A stretch of 64,000 nt of DNA from Paenibacillus puerhi (lineage in GTDB: Bacteria > Bacillota > Bacilli > Paenibacillales > NBRC-103111), in NCBI RefSeq assembly GCF_009846885.1, contig NZ_WUWM01000013.1, positions 118,923 through 182,922 on the forward strand, given 5' to 3'. Made by a program: the position numbers and the translations under genes. How positions within the stretch are numbered: the stretch's first letter is position 1; every line of letters begins with the position of its first letter. Below are positions 43,050-53,900 of this stretch, in pieces. The notes under the pieces were generated by a model, which did no database searches, was not told the DNA's origin, and saw nothing but the letters and a program-made list of their open reading frames with translations.

Positions 43050-44324
43050 ATGACTATTTTTGAACAATTGGAGTCCAATGTAAGATCGTATTGCAGAAGC
43101 TTTCCCATCATTTTCGACAAGGCAAAGGGGGATTTGTTATATTCCGACAAAGGCGGCGCCTACATTGATTTTTTCGCAGGAGCGGGTGCGCTGAATTATG
43201 GGCACAACAACGAGTACATAAAAGAACGAATCCTCGATTATTTGCATAGCGACCGGATCATGCACGGTCTCGACATGTATACGAAGGCTAAGGAAGACTT
43301 CATCGTAACCTTCTCCAGGCAGCTGCTGAACGCGAAAGGTCTGAATTACAAGCTGCAATTTACCGGTCCTACCGGGACGAATGCCGTCGAGGCCGCATTC
43401 AAGCTGGCTAGGAAGGTCAAGAAACGGACAGGAATCTTTGCTTTCATGGGCGCTTTCCACGGCATGTCACTCGGCAGCCTGGCGGCTACCAGCAATAAAT
43501 CATCCCGCGCAGGAGCCGGAATCTCCTTAGACCAGGTCACGTTCATTCCCCATCCAAGCGGAAATTTTGGCGGCCTAGACTCCATTCAATACATGAGAGA
43601 AATATTAACGGATTCGCATTCCGGCATCGATAAGCCGGCTGCCTTTATTCTGGAAACCACGCAAGCGGAGGGCGGGATTTATACGCTGGGCGCTGAGTTT
43701 CTGATCAGCCTCCGGCAGCTGTGCACAGAGCATGATATCCTGCTTATTATCGACGATATTCAAGTAGGCTGCGGCCGAACCGGACCGTTCTTCTCCTTTG
43801 AGAAGGCCGGCATCATCCCGGACATGGTCGTACTTTCCAAGTCTATCAGCGGATACGGACTCCCTATGTCCCTGCTGCTGTTCAAGCCCGAGCTCGATCT
43901 TTGGGAGCCAGGCGAGCATAACGGCACATTCCGGGGCAATCAGCTCGCATTTGTTTCGGCGAAGGCCGCACTGGAGCTGCGTGAGCTAACAGGACTTGAG
44001 GAGCAAGTCTTTTATAAGGAAGCCTATGTGAAAGAATTTTTGGAGAAAGAGATCAAGCCTCTGCATCCCGACATTACGATTCGCGGGCTTGGCTTAATCT
44101 GGGGCATCGATGTGTCCGGCTTTGCCGATGAAGCAAAGGCCAAGCAGATTGCCGCCCGATGCTTTGAGAATGGTCTCGTTATCGAACGGGCCGGACGGAA
44201 CGATACCGTCATCAAGCTGATGCCTCCGCTCACCGTATCTATGGAGAATCTGAAAACCGGCTGCGAGATTATCAAGCATTCCATGGAATATGCAATGGAC
44301 ACTTTGGAGCTGGTCGTAAATTAA
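43050..44324 (+). CDS. ectB: Diaminobutyrate-2-oxoglutarate aminotransferase (EctB-like)
   Basis: The 424-residue class III PLP aminotransferase has TGPTGTNAVEAAFKLAR, GAFHGMSLGSLAATSN, LIIDDIQVGCGRTG and the PLP lysine Lys264 in LSKSISGYG, all as in EctB. It converts L-aspartate semialdehyde to L-2,4-diaminobutyrate. No ectA or ectC accompanies it, so ectoine is not the aim. The second A domain of the adjacent NRPS carries a Dab code, so this gene supplies the monomer. GGAGGATGAGGAG precedes the ATG. Confidence 0.93.
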   Translation: MTIFEQLESNVRSYCRSFPIIFDKAKGDLLYSDKGGAYIDFFAGAGALNYGHNNEYIKERILDYLHSDRIMHGLDMYTKAKEDFIVTFSRQLLNAKGLNYKLQFTGPTGTNAVEAAFKLARKVKKRTGIFAFMGAFHGMSLGSLAATSNKSSRAGAGISLDQVTFIPHPSGNFGGLDSIQYMREILTDSHSGIDKPAAFILETTQAEGGIYTLGAEFLISLRQLCTEHDILLIIDDIQVGCGRTGPFFSFEKAGIIPDMVVLSKSISGYGLPMSLLLFKPELDLWEPGEHNGTFRGNQLAFVSAKAALELRELTGLEEQVFYKEAYVKEFLEKEIKPLHPDITIRGLGLIWGIDVSGFADEAKAKQIAARCFENGLVIERAGRNDTVIKLMPPLTVSMENLKTGCEIIKHSMEYAMDTLELVVN

Positions 44325-44350
44325 GCTTCTGCCAGTTGGAGGTACTCACT

Positions 44351-46150
44351 TTGACAACACGTTCTACGGTATTTCGCCGGCTAATCCGTTATGTGCGGCC
44401 CTACTCCCATTGGGTCGCCATGACGGTGGCGGCATCGCTTGCAGTGGCAGCAATTGAAATTGTACTCGGCAAATTTCTGGAACGTATGGTTCAAAGCGGG
44501 GATCAGACCCCCGGCGAAATTGTTCTGCTCATCGCCGGAATGATCCTGATCGGCATGCCTTGCCGGTATCTGATCAAGTATGCGTCGGCCCAATTCAGCG
44601 TGAGGGCTCTTCGCGATATGCGCAACGAGCTGGTCCGCCGGATCGGCGATCTGCCCCTTCCCAGCGTGGAACGTAAGCTAACAGGGGATTTGATCTCCCG
44701 GCTGACCCAGGATACTGGGATCCTGCAAACCTTTTTTATCCAGCATTTTGCCAATCTGTTTTATTTGCCCGTCGTTTTTACCGGAGCCTTGATTATTCTG
44801 CTGCTCACGAGCTGGAAGCTGGTTCTCTCCAGCCTCGTGCTGCTGCCTCTGGGTATGGTGGTCGCGGGCTTGTTGACCAATTCCATGCAGTCCATCTCGG
44901 AGCAGGTGCAGACGAAATTTGGCAGGCTGAGCGCGATGGCGCAGGATTCGATCGCAGGTTTGTCCGTCATCAAAGCCTGCAATGCGCAGGCCCTGTTCGT
45001 CGAACGATACAGCAGCCTGATGAGGGAAGCGGTCCAACAAAGCTTGCGCCTTGAAAAACGCTATGCGGCGTTAGGCCCCATCGCGATTCTTTGTCTGACA
45101 GCGCCGGTCGTGTTTGTGATCGTATATGGCGGTCATCTGATTACGCTAGGCGAGCTGAACGCAGGCGGCATTATCCTATTTCTGTACCTGCTAGCCTTCG
45201 TGCTCCAGCCGGTCGGTAGCGCACCGGAGCTGATGGCGCGTATCCAGGAAGCTTCCGGAGCCGCCCGCCGTCTGTTCGAGGCGCTGGATTGGCCGACGGA
45301 AAGACAGGGCGAGAATCGGCATCAAGCCGGGCCCGACAGCGTCCCTGTCCTGCTTCACAATCTTACCTTCTCCTACGACGGGGAGCATAAGGTGCTGGAC
45401 GGGATCAGCTTCCAGCTTCATAGAGAAGAGACGCTTGCGATCGTCGGCGCAAGCGGAGGAGGAAAAAGCACGCTCTTCAAACTGCTGTGCGGATTTTACG
45501 AGCCCGGGGAGACAGACGGGACCCTTCAGGTCTTCGGCCGTCCCTTGGCGGACTGGAACCTAGCGGAGCTTCGCACGCAGATCTCGGTAGTCTCCCAGGA
45601 GTCCTACTTGTTCCCGGCGACCGTGGCCGAGAACATCGGTTACGGCCGTCTGGACGCTACCCGTGACGAGATTGTAGCTGCCGCCCGTGCGGCAAACGCC
45701 CATGATTTTATCATGCAGCTGCCGGAGGGCTATGAGACCGTGCTGGGCGAACGGGGCGGCAACTTGTCCGGCGGGCAAAAGCAGAGAATCGCTGTCGCCC
45801 GTGCCTTCCTGAAGAAAGCTCCGCTGCTGCTGCTGGATGAGCCGACTTCTGCGCTGGATACGGTGTCGGAGGCGTACGTGCAGGCCGCATTGAAGCAACT
45901 GATGGCAGGACGTTCGGTTATCGTCATCGCACACAGGCTGTCAACCGTGCTGCAGGCAGACCGCATTCTTGTTTTCGATCAGGGGAAGATTGCCGAGAGC
46001 GGCACCCATGAGCAATTGATGCGGATGGACGGCGTGTATAAGAAGCTGTATGCCTATCAATTAGCCAAGGAACCTGAGCCGGAGACGGACAAGGATAAGG
46101 ATGTGCGGGAAAGGGGGGCTTCCGTTGTCCTTGAAGCAGGCATTCTCTGA
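44351..46150 (+). CDS. Lipopeptide-type ABC exporter 1 (fused membrane and ATPase domains)
   Basis: 599 residues: six transmembrane helices (about residues 20-310) fused to an ATPase domain with Walker A GASGGGKST, signature LSGGQKQR, Walker B LLLLDEPTSALD and H-loop IAHRLS. TTG 44351 is chosen because TTGGAGGT lies 7 nt upstream; the longer frame starts inside that site. It pairs with the next exporter, as PmxC/PmxD do in polymyxin loci, to export the finished lipopeptide. It overlaps the second exporter gene by 26 bp. Confidence 0.92.
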   Translation: MTTRSTVFRRLIRYVRPYSHWVAMTVAASLAVAAIEIVLGKFLERMVQSGDQTPGEIVLLIAGMILIGMPCRYLIKYASAQFSVRALRDMRNELVRRIGDLPLPSVERKLTGDLISRLTQDTGILQTFFIQHFANLFYLPVVFTGALIILLLTSWKLVLSSLVLLPLGMVVAGLLTNSMQSISEQVQTKFGRLSAMAQDSIAGLSVIKACNAQALFVERYSSLMREAVQQSLRLEKRYAALGPIAILCLTAPVVFVIVYGGHLITLGELNAGGIILFLYLLAFVLQPVGSAPELMARIQEASGAARRLFEALDWPTERQGENRHQAGPDSVPVLLHNLTFSYDGEHKVLDGISFQLHREETLAIVGASGGGKSTLFKLLCGFYEPGETDGTLQVFGRPLADWNLAELRTQISVVSQESYLFPATVAENIGYGRLDATRDEIVAAARAANAHDFIMQLPEGYETVLGERGGNLSGGQKQRIAVARAFLKKAPLLLLDEPTSALDTVSEAYVQAALKQLMAGRSVIVIAHRLSTVLQADRILVFDQGKIAESGTHEQLMRMDGVYKKLYAYQLAKEPEPETDKDKDVRERGASVVLEAGIL

Positions 46151-47903
46151 TTTTAAGCAGCTCATGACCTTTATGGCGGCAAGAAAGCGGACGTATCTGA
46201 TAGGCATGGTCGGCGACAGTCTGGTAAATGCGGGACTCGCTATCTTTATCTCCTTTGTGATCCGGTATTTGCTCGACTTCGCGGTCGGAGGCCAGAAGGA
46301 TGATTTATTTTGGGCGATCGCTCTCATCAGCGGTTCCGTGCTGGCGGTCAGTCTGCTTTCGCCCCTATTTAACTACATGTACTTGCGCAGTATCAAGCTA
46401 ACCCTGGCCGATATTCGGATGACCGTATTCCGCCATATCGGCAGCCTGTCTTATCGGGCGGCCGAGCGCCAGCATTCAGGCGACTTGCTTTCCCGAATGA
46501 CCAATGACGTTCAAGCGATCGAACAGACGTACAACGAGCATCTGAAATCCATAGTCACGCAGGCGATCACCTTTGTCGGATCGATGGCCGTCTTATGCAC
46601 GATTGATTGGCGCTTTGCACTTACGCTGCTTGTGCTCGGTCTGCTGGCCGTTCTCATCAATACAAGGTTTGCGGGACCCATGCGCCGAGTGAGCGACCAG
46701 CTCCAGAAGCAAATGGGGCAGTTGACCGAGAGAATGGGCGACCTGATTGCCGGCTTGCAGGTAGTCAAGCTGTTTGGGCTGAACGACAAGGTCGGCCGGC
46801 TGGCTACGGAGGCAAGCGAAGAAGTCGGCAAGTCGGGCATCCGGCAAGGCCATCAATCCGGGCTGCTGGAAGCAGGGAACTTCGCGATCCAGTTCCTGAG
46901 CATGGGCGGTATTCTGATCATTGGCTTGTTTCTGGTGGCACGCCAGCAGCTGGAGCTGGGCGCGCTCGGGCAGATCGTCCAGCTGCAGGGCAGCATTTCG
47001 CAAACGTTTCTGCAGCTTGGCGCTGCTGTGACGCTGATGCAAAATTCATTTGCCGGAGCGGCACGCATCCGCCAGCTGCTCGAGGAGCCGACAGAGCCGG
47101 CAGACGCATACGCAGCTGCCGATGCGAAGGCCGCTGAGGAGACTGAGAAGCAGGTCCTCGCCGTGGAGCTCGACGATATTTCATTCGGCTATGACGCGGA
47201 GCGGCATGTCCTCCATCATCTTTCGCTGTCCTTTGAGGCCGGTCGCGTGACGGCAATCGCAGGACCGAGTGGAGGGGGGAAGAGTACTATCCTGAAGCTG
47301 CTGCTTGGCTTTTATCCTCCCGACCAAGGGGAAATCCGCCTCTGGGGGAAGCGTGCAGGGGCTTATAAGCTTGCGGATATCCGGAATCTGATGTCCTATG
47401 TTCCTCAAGAAGCCTTCCTCTTTCAAGGGACGATAGCCGACAACATTCGGATGGGGCGTCAGGACGCTTCGATGGAAGAGCTAGAGCAAGCCGCAAGGGC
47501 CGCTTACGCCCATACCTTCATCACCGAGCTGCCTGACGGATACGAGACGGTGGTAGGCGAACGCGGGGCCAATCTCTCCGGCGGGCAGAGGCAGCGCATC
47601 TCCATAGCCAGAGCACTGCTCCGAAATTCGCCGATCCTGCTGCTGGACGAAGCCACTTCCGCGCTGGACCTCGAGTCGGAGTACGAGGTACAGCAGGCTC
47701 TGCAAGCGCTGATGAAAGGCCGCACAACCATTGTCATCGCTCATCGGCTGTCGACCATCGAGCATGCCGATCAGATCTGCGTCATTGCGGAGGGACGGCT
47801 CCAGGAGAAGGGGACCCATGAAGAGCTTCTCGCCAGTCGCGGACTGTATGCCAGACTATACGAGATGCAGTTTGATACGAGCCGGGTACTGGAGCCGGCG
47901 TAA
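46125..47903 (+). CDS. Lipopeptide-type ABC exporter 2 (fused membrane and ATPase domains)
   Basis: 592 residues with six helices, then an ATPase with GPSGGGKST, LSGGQRQR, LLLLDEATSALD and IAHRLS. TTG 46125 lies 6 nt after AAAGGGGGG; an ATG at 46101 has no site. The domain order equals exporter 1, but the sequences differ enough that a heterodimer is more likely than recent duplication. The gap to the NRPS is only 60 bp, so thioesterase, EctB, both exporters and NRPS probably form one transcript. Confidence 0.92.
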   Translation: MSLKQAFSDFKQLMTFMAARKRTYLIGMVGDSLVNAGLAIFISFVIRYLLDFAVGGQKDDLFWAIALISGSVLAVSLLSPLFNYMYLRSIKLTLADIRMTVFRHIGSLSYRAAERQHSGDLLSRMTNDVQAIEQTYNEHLKSIVTQAITFVGSMAVLCTIDWRFALTLLVLGLLAVLINTRFAGPMRRVSDQLQKQMGQLTERMGDLIAGLQVVKLFGLNDKVGRLATEASEEVGKSGIRQGHQSGLLEAGNFAIQFLSMGGILIIGLFLVARQQLELGALGQIVQLQGSISQTFLQLGAAVTLMQNSFAGAARIRQLLEEPTEPADAYAAADAKAAEETEKQVLAVELDDISFGYDAERHVLHHLSLSFEAGRVTAIAGPSGGGKSTILKLLLGFYPPDQGEIRLWGKRAGAYKLADIRNLMSYVPQEAFLFQGTIADNIRMGRQDASMEELEQAARAAYAHTFITELPDGYETVVGERGANLSGGQRQRISIARALLRNSPILLLDEATSALDLESEYEVQQALQALMKGRTTIVIAHRLSTIEHADQICVIAEGRLQEKGTHEELLASRGLYARLYEMQFDTSRVLEPA

Positions 47904-47963
47904 TTCGGGATGAAACGGAAAGCCTACAATTTAATACACATTAGACAGGAGCGTGCACTTAAG

Positions 47964-50900
47964 ATGACTAGCGGGTTAACAAACAGCCCAAGCAAGCAAC
48001 CGGAGCTGCTTCCTTTATCGCAGCCTCAGCAGCGTATATGGTACATGGACATTATGTATCCGGGCACATGTGTCTCTACGGTTACGGCTACGATTCGCAT
48101 TCACGGCAGTTTCGACCGGCACCTCTGGAAACAAGCCGTCCACCATGTCATTGGCCGGCACGCTGCCTTCCGAATCCGACTAACTACAGTCGATGGCATG
48201 CCGAAGCAGTATATAGAAGAGCATGAAATCAAAGACTTTGAGCTAATAGATCTTTCTGATCAGGAAAACCCGGATCAGGCCGCTTTGGCATGGGTAAAGG
48301 CGCATCTCCGCAAGCCTATGCCGATGCTGGACACCGTGCTGTATGAGTTCGTGCTGCTGAAGCTGAGCGACGAAGAGCATTGGTATAACGTGAAGATGCA
48401 TCATATTGCGACCGACGGCATCTCCATGAACATGATCCTCAACCAAATATCGGATGCCTATTCCTCCTATATGAAGGGAGAGGAGCCGGGAGACGCGGAG
48501 GCTCCTTCTTACCTTGATTTTCTGACGAACGAGGCCGATTACGAAGCGTCCGAACGGTATGAGAAGGATCAGGCCTATTGGCGCCAAAAATTCGAAAGCA
48601 TGCCCGATCAGCTCGGGCTGAAAGCGTACAATCCCGTAACGATGAGCTCTGAAGCTGTCCGAGAAGCGGTGACGGTCGACGATGACGTATACGAAGGCGT
48701 TAAGCAATTTTGCGCCAAGCATCAATTAAGCCTGTTTACGTTTTTCTTAGCGGCTTTATACATATATCTGCACAAGGCAACGAACGAAAAGGACATTCCG
48801 ATCGGTACGCTGTACGCCAACCGGACGACCAAGAAAGAAAAGGATATGCTCGGCATGTTCGTCAGCACGGTCGCTACCCGTGTCGAGGTGGAGCCGGAGG
48901 CGGAGCTGCTGTCGTTCGTACAGAAGGTGGCCAAGGAGCAATCCTCCATCCTGCGCCATCAAAGATATCCTTACAATAAAATTATTCAAGACCTGAGGGA
49001 GAGCCAGCGCAGCCAGGATATTCAGCGCTTGTTCGGGATTTCCATTCAATATCGCGCTTTGAGCTTTGCCGGCTTCGGAGATTCGGTCATGAAGGTATAC
49101 AGCGATTTTTGCGGCGATACCGTGAATGACTTCGATATCCATATGGTCGAAATGGTAGACGAGAATAAGCTTGTTATGTTTCTGGACTACCGGATCGAGT
49201 TATTCAACGCGACCGAGATTACCCAAATCATCGAGCAATTCCTTGCCGTCGCGGGCCAAATGATCGAAAATCCTTATCAAAACATTCAGCAGCTGTCCCT
49301 CTTGGGCGACGAGGAACGAGAGCTCATCCTGAATGTCTTCAATAATACGACGGTCGATTATCCGCGTGAGCAAGCAATAGCAACGCTATTCGAAGAGCAA
49401 GCGCAGCGGACACCTGAACAAACGGCCGTCATCTGCGGGGACAGCCGTCTGACGTACCGGGAGTTGAATGAACGGTCGAACCGGCTTGCACGTACCTTGA
49501 GGGCGTTGGGAGTGGCCTCCGAGCAGCCGGTAGCTATTATGGCGGAACGCTCGATAGAAATGGTTGTCGGTATACTAGCTATTCTTAAGGCAGGAGGAGC
49601 GTATGTCCCTATCGACCCGGACTACCCGGAGGAGCGAATCCGTTTCCTGCTTGAGGACTCCCAGGCACAAGTGATGCTGGCAAGCGACCCGTCTATGATC
49701 CCGGCCGATTATGACGGTTCCATTCTGGATATGAAGGACGAGCGGATCTACAGCGGTGACGGCTCGAATCTGGAGCTGTCGAGCGCGCCCGATGCGCTGG
49801 CGTATGTCATCTATACGTCGGGGACAACCGGGAAGCCAAAGGGCGTCATGGTAGAGCACCGCAGCGTAGTAAGGCTTGTCAAGCATACGAACTACGTCAA
49901 GCTCGACGAGACGACCCGCATCCTGCAGACGGGCGCCATCGTATTCGATGCCTCGACCTTTGAAATCTGGGGAGCTCTGTTGAATGGCGGACAGCTGTAT
50001 CTGGTCAGCAATGACGTTATCCTGAGCGCTGCCAATCTCAAGCAAGCGATCCGTCAATATGCGATCACCACCATGTGGCTGACCTCTCCGCTCTTCAACC
50101 AGCTGTCCCAGCAGGACAGCCGCATGTTCAGCGGTATGACTACGCTGCTCGTAGGCGGGGACGTGCTCTCAAGAACTCATATCAACCGGGTGCTCCGCGA
50201 TAACCCGGGTCTGACGATCGTCAATGGCTATGGCCCGACGGAAAATACGACGTTCTCCACGACCTACCCCATCACGGTAGAGCAAACAGGCTCGGTGCCG
50301 ATCGGGCGACCGATTGCCAATTCGACTGCTTATGTCGTAGACAGCTCCCTAAGGCTGCAGCCGGTTGGAGCATGGGGCGAGCTGCTGGTTGGCGGAGACG
50401 GGGTGGCGCGAGGTTACTTGAACCGGCCGGAGCTAACAACGGAGAAATTTATCGAAAGTCCGGTTCGGGCCGGCGAACGCTGCTACCGGACAGGCGACTG
50501 GGTTCGTTGGCTTCCCGACGGCACGCTGGAATATAAGGGCCGGATCGACGAACAAGTCAAAATTCGCGGATACCGCATCGAGCTGGGCGAAGTGGAAGCG
50601 CAGCTGCTAAAGGTGGAGGGCGTGCAAGAAGCGGTCGTTATTGCCCGCGAGGATGAGAACGGTCAGAAGTACTTATGCGCCTATTTCATGGCAGAGTCTG
50701 AGTTGAGCGCAGGCAAAGTAAGGAGCGAGCTCTCAAGCGAGCTCCCGGGGTACATGGTTCCGTCCTACTATGTACAGCTTGAGCGGATTCCACTGACCGC
50801 CAACGGCAAGGTAGACCGCAGAGCGCTACCGGCGCCTGAAGGCAGCGTCCAGGCTGGAGCGCCTTACGTGGAGGCCCGTTCCGCTGTGGAGCAGGCGCTA

Positions 50901-53900
50901 GTATCCGTCTGGCAATCCGTGCTGGGCGTCAGGACTATCGGCGTGCTGGATCATTTCTTTGAGCTGGGCGGCGATTCGATCAAGGCTATTCAAGTATCCT
51001 CCAGGTTGCTGCAGAACGGTTATAAGGTTGAAATGAGGGATATGTTTAAATATCCGACGGTAGCCGAACTGAGCGGATACGTACACCCGGTTACGCGCAT
51101 GGCCGAGCAGGGTGAAGTAAGCGGGGCCGTCCAGCTGACGCCTATCCAGCACTGGTTCCTGGAGCGGCAGCCAGTCGATCCGCATCATTATAACCAAGCG
51201 ATTATGGTTTGCCGGGAAAGCGGATTTGATGAGTCGGCGCTTCGTCTGACGCTGGATCGCCTGGTGCTTCACCATGACGCCCTGCGCATCGTGTATCGGC
51301 AGGCGGAAGGCGGAGCGATTGAGGGCTGGAATCGGGAGCCTTCGGAAGGCGAGTTTTACAGCCTGGAGGTAGTCGACTTCAGAGGCAACCCGGAGCCGGC
51401 CGCAGCGATTGAAGCGAAAGTGAACGACATCCAAGGCGGCTTATCGCTAAGTGAAGGCCCTCTCGTCAAGCTGGGTCTGTTCCGCTGCGACGATGGAGAC
51501 CACTTGCTGCTCGTTATTCACCATATGGTCGTCGACGGCGTATCTTGGCGTATTTTGCTGGAGGATTTGTCAACCGGGTACGAGCAGGCCCTTCGGGGAG
51601 AGGCGATCCGGTTGCCTCATAAAACGGATTCCTTCCAGCTATGGGCCGACCGGCTCGCACGCTATGCGAATGAGGCGGATAGGAGTTCCGAGCGGGAGTA
51701 CTGGCAGCATCTTCGGCAAGCCCCGATCGATCCGCTGCCTAAGGATTACGCGACGGAAGGACTAGACAACCCGCTGATCTCGGACAGCCGGCTAGTGACG
51801 GCGGGATGGAGCGCAGAGGAAACGGAGCAGCTGTTGAGACAGGCTCCACGTGCCTACAACACGGAAGTGAACGACCTGCTGCTCGCAGCCCTGGGTATCG
51901 CGCTTCGCAAGTGGACGGGGAATGAGCTTGCCCTTATTAACCTGGAAGGGCATGGAAGGGAAGACATTATAAAGGATGTCGATGTTACACGCACGGTAGG
52001 CTGGTTCACCAGCCAATATCCGGTTCTCCTTGATCTGGGAGCGGGTACGGAGGTAGCCGAGGGGATTAAGCGGGTCAAAGAAGGGCTGCGCCGTATTCCA
52101 GGAAAAGGGATGGGTTATGGGCTGCTCCGATATTTGACGGAGGATTCCTCACGGACTGTGTCATCGATTGAGCCCGAGGTCAGCTTTAACTATCTGGGGC
52201 AGTTCGACCAGGATCTGCGTAACAGCGAGCTTCGCTTCTCGCCTTATTCCAGCGGCGCCTCGGTTAGCGGCCGCATGGCCAGAAGATATGCGCTCGATCT
52301 GAACGGCATGATCACGGAGGGAGCCCTTCGGATCGATATCAGCTATAGCGCCACCACCTACCGCGAGGAGACGATCGAGAAGCTGGCCGGACTCCTGGAG
52401 GCGAGCCTTCGCGAGGTCATTGCTCACTGCGCAAATAAAGAGCAGCCCGAGCTGACGCCAAGCGACGTATTGATGAAGGGACTGTCCATGGAGCAGCTCG
52501 ACGAGCTGATCGAGCGTACCCGGCCGATGGGCGAGCTGGAGGATATTTACCCGCTGACGCCTATGCAGAAGGGGATGCTGTTCCACAGCTTGATGGAGCC
52601 GCACTCGGGGGCTTATTTCGAGCAGGCGACCTTCGAGCTGAAGGGAAGCTTCCATGTGGAGAAGTTCCGGAAGAGTCTGGAACTGCTGGTCGGCCGTCAT
52701 CCTATTTTGCGGACGAATTATTACAGCGGATGGCATGAACAGCCTCTGCAGATCGTGTATACCCAGAAGCCAGCCGGCTTCGGCTGCGAGGACCTTCGCG
52801 GGCTGGACGCGACTGCGCGGCAGTCTTATATCGAGGCCTTCGTGCGTGAAGACAAGGCCAGAGGCTTTGATCTTGCGCATGACCTGCTGATGCGCGTCGC
52901 CGTTCTACAAACCCGTGATGACGCTTATCAGTTCGTCTGGAGCTTTCATCATATCATCATGGACGGCTGGTGCCTGGCCCTGGTGACGAGCGAAGTGTTC
53001 CAAACCTACTTTGCGCTGGTCGAGCAGAGGCAGCCCGAGACTGCCGCAGTCCCTACTTACGGCCAGTATCTGGAATGGCTGGAGCGTCAGGACACCGCTC
53101 AAGCGGCGGACTACTGGAGTCGATATGTGGAAGGGTTCGAGCATCAAACCAGCCTGCCGCAAGAACGCAAGGCGGACGGGTACGAGGCGGACAAGCTGTC
53201 CTTCGCCCTTGGGCAAGAGCTGACAGGACGGATTCACAGAGCTGCCAAGCAGCATCAAGTTACCGTCAATACTTGGCTTCAGGCGGCTTGGGGCATTGTG
53301 CTTCAGAAATACAACAACCAGGAAGACGTCGTATTCGGAAGCGTTGTGTCAGGCCGTCCGTCCGATCTGCCTGGCGTCGATCGGATGCTTGGGTTGTTTA
53401 TCAACACGATTCCCGTAAGGATACAGGGCGGAGCCCAGGAGTCCTTTGCCGATTTGCTGCGCAAAACGCAAGAGCAGGCACTGGCTTCGACCGCCTATGA
53501 AACGTATCCGCTGTACGAGATTCAGGCGCTCACCGAGCAGAAGCAAAACCTGGTCAACCATATTATCGTATTCGAAAACTATCCGGTGGAACAAAAGCTG
53601 GAGCGGATGGGAGAGCGTGCCGAAGACAGCTTCAGCATCTCTCAAGTGTCGATGTCGGAGCAGACGAACTATCACTTTAACATCACGGTCATCCCCGGCG
53701 ACAACATCGGCATTCATTTCGAATATAATGCACGGGCTTATGACCCGGCGAGCATCGAGCAGATCCGAGGACATCTGATCCGTGTGCTGGAGCAGGCTGC
53801 GGACAACCCGGAGATTCGGATCGGGGAGCTGGAGCTGGTGACTTCCGAGGAGAAGTTGCTGATTCTGGATCACTTCGTAGGCCCGGCTGTGCCTCAGCTG

